Origin: Halocatena salina
GTDB taxonomy: Archaea > Halobacteriota > Halobacteria > Halobacteriales > Haloarculaceae
Assembly: GCF_023115355.1 (NCBI RefSeq)
Contig: NZ_CP096022.1
Location: 300,941 to 364,940, forward strand
DNA length: 64,000 nt
Direction of reading: 5' to 3'
Below are positions 46,349-56,037 of the stretch, piece after piece (the first letter of the stretch is position 1; the number at the start of each line of letters is the position of its first letter). Under the pieces are notes generated by a model. The model was not told where the DNA came from. It saw only the letters and a list, made by a program, of their open reading frames with translations, and did no database searches. The position numbers were made by a program, and so were the translations under genes.

Positions 46349-46606
46349 ACTGAAATATAACTAGCGAATTGACAAAAATATTCTGTTTGGTATCAGTGTC
46401 ATTCACGCGCCAGAGCGAGTAGCATCGATCAGAAGCTTTGAGACAGGTTGGACAGCCCAAAGTGATACTATTTTATTTTTGAACAACGACATGATCCGGC
46501 TAGACAGGCGACCAGCAAAATCGGACGGACAAATATCGTAATCGTCCACCAGTTCGTGTACGGAGTACGCCGTATCTTTTTGATGACGTCCGTCAATAAT
46601 TTCAAC

Positions 46607-47368
46607 ATGGTATCGTTTGATCAGGCGGTAGCAGTCGTCACGGGCGGTGGCTCAGGAATCGGACGGACGACCGCGATGGAGTTCGCGGATCGTGGGACAA
46701 GCGTCGTGGTTGCCGATGTCGACGTTACGGGTGGCGAAGAGACGGTCTCAGAGATCACAGACGACGGCGGAGAGGCGCTCTTCGTGGAAACGGATGTGAC
46801 AAATACGGACGAGACGCAAGCGATGGTGGACGCTGCAGTTGATGAGTACGGTCGGCTCGACTACGCGTTCAACAACGCTGGGATCGGCGGTGAACAGACC
46901 CCGATCACGGACTATCCTGCGGCGGAGTGGCAGCACGTCATCGACGTGAATCTCGTCGGTGTGTTTAACTGTATGCAAGCCGAGATCAGACGGCTACAAA
47001 AGCAAGACAGCGGGGGTGTCATCGTGAACAACTCATCAGTTCTCGGAAAGGTGGGGTTCGAGACCTCCTCAGGATACGCCGCTGCGAAACACGGCGTACT
47101 CGGGCTGACGAAGACGGCCGCCCTCGAGAACGGCGAGACCGGTGTCCGCGTGAACGCTGTGTGTCCTGGCTTCATCGAAACCCCGCTTCTCACGGAAGGG
47201 GGGATAAACGACCCTGAAATGCGAGAAGGGATCGAGCAGCGCCACGCGATGAATCGACTCGGAACGCCAGCAGAAGTTGCCAACGCCGTGCTCTGGTTGT
47301 GTGACGACGATGCGTCCTTCGTGACCGGAGAAGCCCTCGGCGTCGAAGGCGGCTATCTGAGTCAGTAA
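46607..47368 (+). CDS. Short-chain dehydrogenase/reductase (SDR)
   Basis: 253 residues from ATG 46607; upstream ATGs at 46556 and 46583 add residues outside the fold. VAVVTGGGSGIGRTTAMEFADRG (cofactor loop), VVADVDVTGG (Asp after strand 2, NAD preference), FNNAGIGGEQ (NNAG), NNSSVLGKVGFETSSGYAAAKHGVLGLTK (Ser...YxxxK), CPGFIETPLL. Typical classical SDR of the glucose dehydrogenase/cyclohexanol-type group. Substrate unknown. Confidence 0.88.
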   Translation: MVSFDQAVAVVTGGGSGIGRTTAMEFADRGTSVVVADVDVTGGEETVSEITDDGGEALFVETDVTNTDETQAMVDAAVDEYGRLDYAFNNAGIGGEQTPITDYPAAEWQHVIDVNLVGVFNCMQAEIRRLQKQDSGGVIVNNSSVLGKVGFETSSGYAAAKHGVLGLTKTAALENGETGVRVNAVCPGFIETPLLTEGGINDPEMREGIEQRHAMNRLGTPAEVANAVLWLCDDDASFVTGEALGVEGGYLSQ

Positions 47369-47381
47369 CCCGATTGGACCG

Positions 47382-48506
47382 TTAGAACCGGTCGACCGCA
47401 AACGGTGTGAGATCGGCTTCGGGCTCCGAACCACGGACCGCGGTAGCGACGAGTTTGCCGCTGTAAGGACCGAGTTGGAGACCGGTCGGACCGTGACCGG
47501 TCGCGAGGAACGCCCCCTCGACGTTAGGGACCGATCCAAGCACCGGGAGTCCATCCGGAGACAGCGGCCGCAATCCGACACGCGTCGCCCGGAGCGACGC
47601 GTCGGCGAGTCCCGGCGCGACTCGAACGGTCTCGGAGAAGACCGCTCGAAGTCCGTCGACGGTCGTGTGAGGGGCGAATCCCGCGCTCTCCCGCGTTGCT
47701 CCGACGGCAACGCGGCCGTCATCCCACGGCACGAGATAGTAGTCGCCGACCGGACTGATGATCGGCCAGTCTGTGGTGTCCGCTGCGAGGTTCAGGTGGA
47801 CGATCTGGCCGCGCTGGGGTTCGATCGGGAGCTCCACGCCGAGTTGGTCACCGAACCCCGTCGACCACGCGCCGCCCGCGACGACGGCTGCCTCGGTTGG
47901 GATGCGCTCACCGTCGGCGATGACAGCCGTGATCGATTCGTGCTCGACGAGAAGTCGTTCGACGTTCGCGTCCAAAACGGCCAGTCCGTGGTTCTTGCCC
48001 GCGCGACGGAGCGCGCTCTCGAACTGCTGGCCATCAACACGAGCCGCGTTATCGTAGTACAGCGCCCGTCGAGGTTCGGTCAGCGGTGGGAATCGCTCGC
48101 AGGCCGCCGAGGGAGTGAGTTCGTGAACCGAGTCGCTGGAGACCGCTCCCGAAGCTTCCCGCTCGCGGAGGCGCGAAAGCGTCTTTGCAAACCGTTCGTC
48201 CGCTGACTCGTCGATGGCGACACTCAACAGCCCTCGTTCGGCGTAGCCATGAGGCCTGTCCTGTTCGGTTTCGAGTTTCGATACCAATTCGTCGTAGTAG
48301 GCGACGGCGTCGACGGCGAAGTCAAACCACACATTAGAGCGAGTACTCGTCGCAGGCGAGAGGATCCCAGCCCCGGCGTCGGTCGCCCGACCCTCGTCAT
48401 GCCGGTCGATCAACAGCGTCTCGACACCCGCTCGCGAGAGATGGTAGGCGGTCGACGCACCGACGATACCGCCACCGACCACGACCGCTTCGTACTGGTC
48501 AGCCAT
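47382..48506 (-). CDS. FAD-dependent amino-acid oxidase/dehydrogenase (DAO family)
   Basis: 374 residues. EAVVVGGGIVGASTAYHLSRAGVETLLIDRHDEGRATDAGAGILSP is the DAO N-terminal FAD loop (GxGxxG). AAVVAGGAWSTGFGDQLGVELPIEPQRGQIVHL is the mid conserved block, and LRATRVGLRPLSPDGLPVLGSVPNVEGAFLATGHGPTGLQLGPYSGKLVA the C-terminal FAD/substrate region. Resembles glycine oxidase and D-amino-acid dehydrogenase (ThiO/DadA type). Oxidises glycine or D-amino acids; substrate not settled. Convergent with the SDR gene and divergent from asparaginase, which may hint at amino-acid use. Confidence 0.88.
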   Translation of the reverse strand: MADQYEAVVVGGGIVGASTAYHLSRAGVETLLIDRHDEGRATDAGAGILSPATSTRSNVWFDFAVDAVAYYDELVSKLETEQDRPHGYAERGLLSVAIDESADERFAKTLSRLREREASGAVSSDSVHELTPSAACERFPPLTEPRRALYYDNAARVDGQQFESALRRAGKNHGLAVLDANVERLLVEHESITAVIADGERIPTEAAVVAGGAWSTGFGDQLGVELPIEPQRGQIVHLNLAADTTDWPIISPVGDYYLVPWDDGRVAVGATRESAGFAPHTTVDGLRAVFSETVRVAPGLADASLRATRVGLRPLSPDGLPVLGSVPNVEGAFLATGHGPTGLQLGPYSGKLVATAVRGSEPEADLTPFAVDRF

Positions 48507-48596
48507 GGACAGAAGACAGGCCCATCGAACCGAATAGCTTACTCTCGGCGACCACCCCCGGAAGGGCTATTGGCAGGGGCTGTCACTGTATCCGCA

Positions 48597-49583
48597 ATGC
48601 CAGCCTCGATCACGGTACTGAGCACCGGTGGGACGATCGCCAGCACGCCCGGGGAGAACGGTGCAACGCCGAGCAAACGGGGAGCGGAACTCGTCGCAGC
48701 GGTTCCGGAGATCGAATCGTACGCCGACGTTGAGGTAGTGGAAGTGGTACAGACGCCGAGCTTCGATATGGACAGGGCATCACTCATGAAAATAGCGGAG
48801 TACACTCACACAGCCGTCGACGAGGGAGCTGACGGCGTTGTCATCACGCACGGAACGGACACCATGGAGGAGTCCGCCTACTACATGGATCTCGTACTCC
48901 AGCGAAACGCACCGGTCGTATTCACAGGTGCACAGCGCCGTGCGGATGAGGTGAGTCCCGACGGTCCGAGCAATCTTCTTACTGCCGTTCGGGCGGCGAG
49001 TCACGAGCGGTTTCGCAGTTCGGATGGTGTCTACGTCGCTTTCGACGAGGCGGTACACGCCGCACGCGACGTCACGAAACGCCACACGAGCGATCTTTCG
49101 ACGTTCATCTCTCCAGATAAATGCCCGGTCGCACGGTTCACCCGTGAGACCGTCCGTATCCACCGCGAACCGGGAAGCCGGTCGGCATCAGTCGAGACAA
49201 CCGCACTGTCGGCCGACGTCGTCATAGTGCAGTCGGGGATCGGTGTCGGTGCTCGGCAGGTGAACGACGCCATCGAGGCGGGAGTCGACGGCGTCGTCGT
49301 CGAGGGAACCGGTCTCGGCAACACGACGAGTACACTCGGTGACGCCATCGCTGACGCCATCGAAGTAGGCGTTCCAGTCGTCATCACCTCGCGCTGTCTG
49401 GGAGGGGCCGTCGAGCCCGTCTACGGAACACCCGGCGGCGGCGAAACGCTGCGCTCACACGGCGTCATCGAAGGAGGTGATCTCCCAGCCTACAAAGCGC
49501 GTCTGAAACTCATGTTGCTCATCGCGGAACGTGACCGCGATCTCGATGCGCTCCGAGAAGCGTTCGAAACGGATCTCCAGTGA
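48597..49583 (+). CDS. Type L-asparaginase
   Basis: 328 residues from ATG 48597. ITVLSTGGTIASTPGENGATPSKRG holds the first catalytic Thr (TGGTIAS), and VITHGTDTMEESAYYMDLVL the second (HGTDTMEE, Thr-Asp pair), with the conserved Lys in the segment ARDVTKRHTSDLSTF. Hydrolyses L-asparagine to aspartate and ammonia. No signal peptide, so cytoplasmic. The longer frame reaching back to 48249 runs through the divergent DAO gene and is rejected. Confidence 0.92.
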   Translation: MPASITVLSTGGTIASTPGENGATPSKRGAELVAAVPEIESYADVEVVEVVQTPSFDMDRASLMKIAEYTHTAVDEGADGVVITHGTDTMEESAYYMDLVLQRNAPVVFTGAQRRADEVSPDGPSNLLTAVRAASHERFRSSDGVYVAFDEAVHAARDVTKRHTSDLSTFISPDKCPVARFTRETVRIHREPGSRSASVETTALSADVVIVQSGIGVGARQVNDAIEAGVDGVVVEGTGLGNTTSTLGDAIADAIEVGVPVVITSRCLGGAVEPVYGTPGGGETLRSHGVIEGGDLPAYKARLKLMLLIAERDRDLDALREAFETDLQ

Positions 49584-49657
49584 TCGATACAAGCAATATT
49601 TGCGAGAAAGACTATCGCTATCAGCTGTCGTGTAGGACCATACCATGGTGATGAGTA

Positions 49658-50557
49658 ATGAGTGACGTGGACGTAGCGATCGGTGTCGACGCGGACTGTG
49701 TCGCCGGCTGGCTCGGTTCGTATGGTGGTGCGGATTCACCGGCGGACCTCTCGCGGGGGCTCTCGGCCGGAAACGAAGGGATCCCGCGAATGCTCCAACT
49801 GTTCGAGGACGAGGGAATCGACACGTCGTGGTACGTTCCGGGACACACGATCGAAACGTTCCGTGAACAAGTGCAAGCAGTCGCCGACGCTGGTCACGAG
49901 ATCGGCGTTCACGGCTATTCACACGAGAATCCGACGGATCTCTCCCGGGAACAAGAAGACGAGATCCTCCAACTGTCCATCGATCTCGTCGAGGAGGTGA
50001 CCGGCGAGAAGCCGGCTGGTCACCGAGCGAGTTGGTGGGAGTTCAGCGAAAACACCCCCGAACTCGTCGAGAAGTACGACTTTCTCTACGACAGCAGCCT
50101 CATGGAACGGGAGTTCGAACCGGGCTATATGCGAATCGGCGACAGCTGGGAGAAGATCGATTACGATCAATCTCCCGGTTCGTGGACGACGCCGTACGAA
50201 TACGGCGAGGAGACCGACGTGGTCGAGATTCCCATCAGTTGGTATCGGGATGACATTCCACCGATGTTGTTCATCAAACAGCCCATCTACCACGCCGGTT
50301 ACAAGGACCCACAGATGATGTACGAACAGTATTACAAGCGCCAGTTCGATTATCTCTACAACCGTCGTGGGGCCGGCGTCTACACGTTCACCATCCACCC
50401 CGACATCCATGGACTTCCCCATATGATAACACATTTGGAAGACTTCATCAATTATGTGAAAGGACACGAAAACGCTGCGTTCAAAACGTTAGAGGAGATC
50501 GCCAAGCGGTATGACGACGATCCATCTATCTACGAACCTAACGGGAACTATCTCTAA
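49658..50557 (+). CDS. Polysaccharide deacetylase family protein (PuuE/PgdA-like)
   Basis: 299 residues without signal peptide. VDVAIGVDADCVAGW holds the first Asp pair, PGHTIETF and HEIGVHGYSHENPTDLS the metal histidines (HxxxH), and AGHRASWWEFSENTPELVEKYDFLYDSSLMERE and FTIHPDIHGLPHMI the later motifs. This spacing is that of the PuuE-type allantoinase/peptidoglycan deacetylase-like group rather than the secreted NodB type seen at 1462-2619. Likely cytoplasmic amidohydrolase on an amide or N-acetyl substrate; identity unknown. Confidence 0.85.
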   Translation: MSDVDVAIGVDADCVAGWLGSYGGADSPADLSRGLSAGNEGIPRMLQLFEDEGIDTSWYVPGHTIETFREQVQAVADAGHEIGVHGYSHENPTDLSREQEDEILQLSIDLVEEVTGEKPAGHRASWWEFSENTPELVEKYDFLYDSSLMEREFEPGYMRIGDSWEKIDYDQSPGSWTTPYEYGEETDVVEIPISWYRDDIPPMLFIKQPIYHAGYKDPQMMYEQYYKRQFDYLYNRRGAGVYTFTIHPDIHGLPHMITHLEDFINYVKGHENAAFKTLEEIAKRYDDDPSIYEPNGNYL

Positions 50558-50582
50558 TAAAATGTTTATTAATAGATGATAA

Positions 50583-51338
50583 TCACTGCTGTTGGGTCGG
50601 ACGGATCAAAATCTCGTTGACGCTAACGTGTTGGGGTTGGGTCACAGCGTACTGAATCGAGCGCGCGATGTCTTCGCTCGTGAGTGGGTTCATCGATTCG
50701 ACCCACTCCTCGATGGATTCCTTTGCGCTTTCATTCGGGATGTGCTCTTGGAGTTCGGTGTCGACCACGCCGGGTTCGATGAGAGTCGTCCGAATACCGT
50801 CTTGAGTGATCTCCTGTCGGAGGGCCTCAGTGAATCCGTTGACACCGAACTTGGTAGCGTTGTAACCGCTCGCGTTCGTACTGGCCTGCCGACCCGCAAC
50901 GGACGAAACGTTCACGATGTGGCCCTGGCCTTGCTCTTGCAGGATCGGTAAGGCGGCGTGAGTTGCGTTCATCAGGCCCAGCAAGTTCACTTCGACCATC
51001 TGTTGGAAATTGTCGGTATCAGCGTGTTCGACCGGTTCGAGCAACATCACACCGGCGTTGTTCACGAGGATATCCAGCCGTCCGAACTCCTCGTGCGTCG
51101 TCTCGATCATCTCCTGAACGTCGCTCTCGTCGGTGACGTCGGTCGGAACCACGAGCGCGTCTCCACCCTCTGCTTCGATCCTGTCAGCGAGATCCCGGAG
51201 CTGTGGTTCGCGACGGGCGGCGAGAGCAACGCTTGCGCCCTCCTCGGCGAGCGCTTTCACAGTTGCTTCACCGATCCCCGAGGACGCACCGGTCACGAGT
51301 GCTACACTACCGTCGAGTGCTTCTGAACTACCGACCAT
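50583..51338 (-). CDS. Short-chain dehydrogenase/reductase (SDR)
   Basis: 251 residues. VALVTGASSGIGEATVKALAEEG (cofactor loop), VALAARREPQL (Arg residues after strand 2, NADP preference), VNNAGVMLLEPVEHAD, VNVSSVAGRQASTNASGYNATKFGVNGFTEALR (Ser...YxxxK), IEPGVVDTEL. Of the YdfG/serine-dehydrogenase-like group. Convergent with the deacetylase, with an AT-only hairpin (AATAAAATGTTTATT near 50560-50574) in between that could help end both transcripts. Confidence 0.9.
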   Translation of the reverse strand: MVGSSEALDGSVALVTGASSGIGEATVKALAEEGASVALAARREPQLRDLADRIEAEGGDALVVPTDVTDESDVQEMIETTHEEFGRLDILVNNAGVMLLEPVEHADTDNFQQMVEVNLLGLMNATHAALPILQEQGQGHIVNVSSVAGRQASTNASGYNATKFGVNGFTEALRQEITQDGIRTTLIEPGVVDTELQEHIPNESAKESIEEWVESMNPLTSEDIARSIQYAVTQPQHVSVNEILIRPTQQQ

Positions 51339-51454
51339 GTTGGTTTATAAGAGAGTTCATCAGAAAAATCTGTTCAAACCGGCTATCGACCGTCCTATCC
51401 GGATATCAACCCGGAACACGGAACCCGGTTCACCGATCGGAATCGCGACGACTG

Positions 51455-52477
51455 TCACGTGAGGCCAACGCCGTCGGCCAGCAGTTCGTGGGAACGAAGC
51501 GCATCGTCGTGATCCGCGACGATGTGTTGTATCATCACCTCATCGACGTCGACACGATCTGCAAGTTGCTCTAAGAGTCCGGCAAGCGTCTCGGGACTCC
51601 CCGAGATCGCACGGGGCCACTCATCGGCATCGAGTGTCGGCGGTGTCGGATCGGGAACACCACCGAGTTCGTCGAGCGCTTGCTCAATCGACGGCCTAGA
51701 TCCGACGTTTCCTCGTTGCATTCGTTTGTACGACGCCTCGGCTACCGCCCGGTGTCGGGCTGCTGCCTGATCGGAGTCCGCACAGATCGCGTTCACCGCG
51801 ATCATTCCGCTCGGTTCGTCGACACCACCGGCCAACCGTGACGGCTGGAACTGCTCTCGATACGTTTCGAACGAGTGGACGGCGAACTGCGGGCGGATAA
51901 ACGCCGCAAAGCAGTACGGTAACCCGAGTTCACCGGCAATTTTCGCGCTAGAGGGACTCGATCCCAGCACCCACGGCATGGGTGTCTCCTGATCCGAGCG
52001 AGGGAGTTCGAGATCGCTGTATGGGTGTTCATCGGGATAGTCATCGTAAAGGTGATTGACGACGGCTTCGATCTTCTCGGCGTGGTCCTCGTCCGGATTC
52101 CGGACGTGACGATCGGTCTCCAAGGCGCGGTCAGCGGCAGGCGAGCCGTTCGCGCGCCCGAGACCCGCATCGATGCGGCCGGGGGCGAGCGCGTCCAGCG
52201 CAGCGAACTCTTCGGCGACCTTGAACGGACTGTAGTGATTGAGTAATACCGCTCCGGATCCGATCCGGATCTCATCGGTTTCGGCAGCGAGATGACCGAG
52301 TAGTACCTCCGGTGTCGTTCCGGCGATGGTGTCTGCCATCCCATGGTGTTCGGCCACCCAGAACCGGGAGTATCCGAGCCGTTCGGCCTGTCGTGCAGTT
52401 GCGACGGTGTTCGCGTAGGCATCAGCCGCAGTGCCGTCAGCAGGAACCGGAGAGAGATCGACTACAGAGAACTCCAT
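51455..52477 (-). CDS. Luciferase-like (LLM) flavin-dependent monooxygenase
   Basis: 340 residues. MEFSVVDLSPVPADGTAADAYANTVATARQAERLGYSRFWVAEHHGM is the typical opening; IRIGSGAVLLNHYSPFKVAEEFAALDALAPGRIDAGLGRANGS is the signature TIM-barrel block; WVLGSSPSSAKIAGELGLPYCFAAFI is the flavin-binding later part. Group 1 (MsnO8/LuxA-like), using FMN or F420. Substrate unknown. Divergent from the sulfatase-like gene. Confidence 0.88.
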   Translation of the reverse strand: MEFSVVDLSPVPADGTAADAYANTVATARQAERLGYSRFWVAEHHGMADTIAGTTPEVLLGHLAAETDEIRIGSGAVLLNHYSPFKVAEEFAALDALAPGRIDAGLGRANGSPAADRALETDRHVRNPDEDHAEKIEAVVNHLYDDYPDEHPYSDLELPRSDQETPMPWVLGSSPSSAKIAGELGLPYCFAAFIRPQFAVHSFETYREQFQPSRLAGGVDEPSGMIAVNAICADSDQAAARHRAVAEASYKRMQRGNVGSRPSIEQALDELGGVPDPTPPTLDADEWPRAISGSPETLAGLLEQLADRVDVDEVMIQHIVADHDDALRSHELLADGVGLT

Positions 52478-52680
52478 AGACGGTGTCAGAGGTTGTGAAG
52501 GATAACGATTGGGATAACAGTTCCCGATTGTACATTTCTACCAAAGCGGACGCTGCTGGCGCAGTAGCGTTCGTTCGGAACGTCTCCAATCCGATCGTGT
52601 ATGTTGATGGACTTGGACGTCGAATCACAGTCGGTTGCGGCGTTCGGTGGACTTTTGGTCTGGTGATTAAACATTCATTC

Positions 52681-53658
52681 ATGGGACTACGACAGAGACT
52701 CGGGATGCTGAAGGGAATGCTCACGAACCCCTTCATGCGGCGTCAGATGCTGTTGTCTTCGGTACTCGGACCAGTACAGAAACGGATCCATGGTAACGAC
52801 GGTGAGTACGTCATGGATGCTGATTGGGACAATCTCCTCATCCTAGATGGCTGTCGATACGACTTGTTCACACAGATACACGCCAAGCGGTCGTTGGAGG
52901 GTGAGCTGGCCCGATTCCGGTCCCGGGGAAGTTCCTCGTCGGAATTTATGATCGAAAATTTCGGTGGCCGGACGTACAACGATACCGTGTACGTCACTGC
53001 TAACCCCCACGAAAAACGAGTACTCGACGGATCGTTTTACCATACCGACCGTGCGTGGATCGATGCGTGGAGCGAAGAAGACGGAATCGTTCTGCCGGAA
53101 GACCTTTCGAAACGCGCTCGCTCGGTTCACGAGGAGTACCCGAACAAACGACTGATAGTTCATTTCATGCAGCCTCACGTTCCCTTTATCGGAGAGACAC
53201 AGCTCGACGTCGATAGCAGGGTGACAAGCGGACTGCGAGACATGCTGCGCAAAGAACCTGTAGACACGGCTCCGAACGCGGATTTCGGATTCGCTTGGGA
53301 GGCGTTGCGGCAAGGGACGGTCGAAGAGGGCGTGTTCTGGGAAGCCTACCGGGATAATCTGATTCGGGTACTCGACGTAGCTATCCCTCTATCGAAAGAA
53401 CTGCCGGGGAAGACGGTGATTACGGCCGACCACGGAAACGCGATCGGCGAGTGGGCGACACCGTTCCCGATACCGGTCTACTTCCATCCGACTAACATAC
53501 GACTCCCATCGCTCAACACCGTTCCGTGGTTCGTTCCCCCGTACTCGGAACGAAAGCCGATCGTGCGATCGGCTCCTACGACCGAGCCGTCCGATCAGGC
53601 GGACGACACCGAAAACACTGTCAAAGAGCGTCTTTCGGCGTTAGGCTACGCCGAATGA
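52681..53658 (+). CDS. Sulfatase/alkaline-phosphatase-superfamily protein
   Basis: 325 residues from ATG 52681 (MGLRQRLGMLKGMLTNPFMRR...); the frame runs open to 52483 with implausible residues. DADWDNLLILDGCRYDLFTQI is the haloarchaeal form of the sulfatase-like metal site (usually LxLDxCRYD), IVHFMQPHVPFIG a middle motif, and VITADHGNAIGE the late metal motif (ADHG). These proteins are usually found in haloarchaeal glycan or surface-layer loci and may transfer or cleave phospho- or sulfo-groups. The cysteine is not in a CxPxR context, so formylglycine maturation is not expected. Confidence 0.8.
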   Translation: MGLRQRLGMLKGMLTNPFMRRQMLLSSVLGPVQKRIHGNDGEYVMDADWDNLLILDGCRYDLFTQIHAKRSLEGELARFRSRGSSSSEFMIENFGGRTYNDTVYVTANPHEKRVLDGSFYHTDRAWIDAWSEEDGIVLPEDLSKRARSVHEEYPNKRLIVHFMQPHVPFIGETQLDVDSRVTSGLRDMLRKEPVDTAPNADFGFAWEALRQGTVEEGVFWEAYRDNLIRVLDVAIPLSKELPGKTVITADHGNAIGEWATPFPIPVYFHPTNIRLPSLNTVPWFVPPYSERKPIVRSAPTTEPSDQADDTENTVKERLSALGYAE

Positions 53659-53850
53659 TCTGCGACAGACACCTCATGAGCTGAGAACCTGTACGGGTGA
53701 AATCTTGACCTCCTTCGATGACGGAATAGTCGTCGAAAATCAACTTAATTCCTATACTCTTGCCTATAATTATATATTTTAAGACTGTTCAATTGTTATT
53801 AGAGGTGCATGAGTTATCACGCTCCACCTCGTATATTACGGTAGGCGACT

Positions 53851-54159
53851 ATGACCACCACTCCGTTCGCCATCGGTGAGATGGTTATGATTCGTGACGA
53901 GGGCCTCTCACCCACGGTAGTCGTCGTGGCATTGCCGGAGACACCTGCTTCTGAATGGCTTACGTACGGCGGTCGCACCGTTGCCGGCGCGAATCCCGAC
54001 TATCCAGCCGACGCAGCGACAGTCATCGTCGTGTTCGCTGCTGATGTGCCCACGTATCTCCCCGATTGGGATGGGGAGACACCACTAGCAGAGGCTACAC
54101 TTCGAGAGAAGGGTGTCTACTACAAGGGACTCCCTGCACCACGACTTAGGAGTGTCTGA
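53851..54159 (+). CDS. Hypothetical protein
   Basis: 102 residues. TPFAIGEMVMIRDEGLSPTVVVVALPETPASEWLTYGGRTVAGANPDYPADAATVIVVFAADVPTYLPDWDGETPLAEATLREKGVYYKGLPAPRLRSV. Small soluble beta-rich protein of a kind found across haloarchaea, family not named with certainty. A TATA-like TATATTACGG lies near 53831-53840, giving a leaderless or short-leader ATG 53851. Confidence 0.65.
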   Translation: MTTTPFAIGEMVMIRDEGLSPTVVVVALPETPASEWLTYGGRTVAGANPDYPADAATVIVVFAADVPTYLPDWDGETPLAEATLREKGVYYKGLPAPRLRSV

Positions 54160-54431
54160 AAACGCAGCACATGGCTGACAGACCGTGATGAAAAATCCAC
54201 AGAAGTTGTCCAAATAGTCGATGGGATAGACGATCTCGATTCCTTTTCATCTGTATTTCGGTGATGAGAGGATGAACTGGGAAACCGGTGAATGGGTCGT
54301 AGCTGAAGGAGAGGGGATTACTCCCTCGACAGATGAACAACACTCCCAACCCGCCAAAAGTGCCGGATAAGTGCTCATGATCAATAACACGGGGGTACGA
54401 GATCGTCACACCGACCGCGAGTGAATCCTCG
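54160..54431. other. Intergenic, probable mobile-element debris
   Basis: No gene. Plus-strand fragments in shifting frames lead into the transposase relic that follows. Confidence 0.3.
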
Positions 54432-54614
54432 TTGGACGCACCCTGCCACCTCCAGATCGACACCGTGCTCTGTGACCGCGAGTTCGACTCTATAGCGGTC
54501 TGTACATACTCTCGAACTAGTCTTCTACTTCGAACTCTCGGAACGCACCACCGGAGTACTCACGGAATAGCTAGCCTTCAGAGTGGAGTGCTGCACGCCT
54601 CGCTGAGACCATGA
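54432..54614 (+). pseudogene. Fragment of an ISH/IS4-type transposase
   Basis: The 60-codon frame contains LQIDTVLCDREFDSIAVCTY, close to the second-aspartate block (VDRVLVDREFDS..V) of haloarchaeal IS4-group transposases as I remember them. Neighbouring sequence in other frames (for example GVRDRHTDRE just upstream) looks like more of the same gene after frameshifts. No terminal inverted repeats seen. A short decayed remnant; identification is tentative. Confidence 0.45.
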
Positions 54615-54684
54615 GGGAGAGTCTCATCTGCTGTAATCCGAGCAATCGGTAACGCGATGAGATCCGAACACCTCCGGAACGTCG

Positions 54685-55728
54685 TTATCGCTGTGACTCG
54701 CGGAGGATCAACGGCTCGATCGCGAGTGTCCGCTTGGCGACTGTTACGATACGCGAGATGTACGAGGCAAACAACAAAAACGGTATCAGTGTCACGGTAA
54801 AGGCGGCACCGATCAGCCACGTCATGTTCTCGATACCGAGAGTACTCCCGGGGAGCGTCCCGGCATCGACGGCGGTGAGCATGATACCCGAAATGAGGAG
54901 CGCTGGAATCGACGCATAGAGTATCATCTGTGAGAGCGTAACGAGTGCCCACTCGAAGTACAGCGTCTTTATGTGTTCGCGTGCCGGGCCGAACATCGTC
55001 AGTGCCACCTTCAATTCGTTGAGAAGATCGTTTTCGGGCTGTCCGAGATCCTCCTCGTGGTCGTTGAGGATCCGCTCAACTTGGAAGATCTTCCATCCAT
55101 AGTTGTAATTCAAGGCTGCAAACAAGACATCGAACGAACCGAACTCCGCACCGTCGAGTTGCTCGCGTACGATCTCGGAGTTGCCGATGAGACTGCCGGT
55201 AAATTCGTTGACCTCCCACTGGAGTTGATCGCTGTCGATATCTTCGAGACCGTCGCGCACTGCCTCCGCACGGTCTTGTGAAACGTCTACAAGACTTCGG
55301 AGGAACGCCGATGGATCGGCAGGACTGGGAGAGCCGACCAGTTCCTCCGTGTAGTCTCGAAAGTCCATCGAATCCTCCATCCGCGCGCGTTGATCGCCGA
55401 GTGGACCGTTCTCCTGAGAGAGCACGAGTTGTCCGATGGTGACGACGAGCGTGGTACCGGTAATAACCGCACTGATCATCGTCGAAAACATCGTTCCAAT
55501 CGTATCCTGAGCACTGAGTTTGGGAATCAGAGGTGGAGGAAGGATCGTCACAACCATGACGAAGATGACGAAAACTGCCAACGCTAAGACGCCCGTGACG
55601 AGGAGACGGTCGGCACGTAACAACAGCCAGAGCTTGAATCGGTTTTCACCAGCGCGTTCGCGCATGGTGTTCGCCGTGCTGACATCGACATCTGTATCAA
55701 CCGAAGACTCGTCGATTTCGGAACTCAT
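54685..55728 (-). CDS. Hypothetical haloarchaeal membrane protein
   Basis: 347 residues. Acidic N-terminus, then two membrane helices (LLVTGVLALAVFVIFVMVVTIL; MFSTMISAVITGTTLVVTIGQLVLS), a soluble helical domain of ~130 residues (SFDVLFAALNYNYGWKIFQVERILNDH...), and two more helices near the C-terminus (MILYASIPALLISGIMLTAV; LIGAAFTVTLIPFLLFASYI). Found as a conserved hypothetical in haloarchaea; function unknown. Its ATG overlaps the stop of the DUF4177 gene by four bases, so the two are translated together. Confidence 0.75.
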   Translation of the reverse strand: MSSEIDESSVDTDVDVSTANTMRERAGENRFKLWLLLRADRLLVTGVLALAVFVIFVMVVTILPPPLIPKLSAQDTIGTMFSTMISAVITGTTLVVTIGQLVLSQENGPLGDQRARMEDSMDFRDYTEELVGSPSPADPSAFLRSLVDVSQDRAEAVRDGLEDIDSDQLQWEVNEFTGSLIGNSEIVREQLDGAEFGSFDVLFAALNYNYGWKIFQVERILNDHEEDLGQPENDLLNELKVALTMFGPAREHIKTLYFEWALVTLSQMILYASIPALLISGIMLTAVDAGTLPGSTLGIENMTWLIGAAFTVTLIPFLLFASYISRIVTVAKRTLAIEPLILRESQR

Positions 55729-55952
55729 GACATCGCCTCGTCGGAGCTGTCGGTATCCGACTGGATGGGCCGCTCAAACACGAGATATTTGGTCCCACCA
55801 CCGGTGTAGTCGATAGTGTCGACGAATCGCCATCCGTTGGCAGCACGCTCGTTCAGCACGGCTTCTGGGTCCGTAGCTTCCTTTCTAGTGGATCCTCTTG
55901 GCGGCCGAATGGTTTCGTACTCCCAACGCGTAGATGTCTGATATCGTCCCAT
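55725..55952 (-). CDS. DUF4177 small protein
   Basis: 75 residues. WEYETIRPPRGSTRKEATDPEAVLNERAANGWRFVDTIDYTGGGTKYLVFERP fits DUF4177 (WEY..., LNE..a..GW..v..., ...lvF.R). Role unknown. Translationally coupled to the downstream membrane protein, so they probably act together. Confidence 0.8.
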   Translation of the reverse strand: MGRYQTSTRWEYETIRPPRGSTRKEATDPEAVLNERAANGWRFVDTIDYTGGGTKYLVFERPIQSDTDSSDEAMS

Positions 55953-56037
55953 ACAGCATCAACATTCGATAGCAGTAAAAATCCCCGTCCTGCGCGTTGA
56001 TCAGCAGGAACAGCATCGATCCCGTCTACTTGAACCT

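Noticed and set aside
48249..48596. N-terminal extension of the asparaginase frame
   Set aside because: Overlaps the divergent DAO gene; the enzyme family begins right at ITVLSTGGTIAS.
51339..51352. TATA-like CTTATAAAC before the SDR gene at 51338
   Set aside because: It is only about ten bases from the start codon, too close to serve that gene with normal archaeal spacing.
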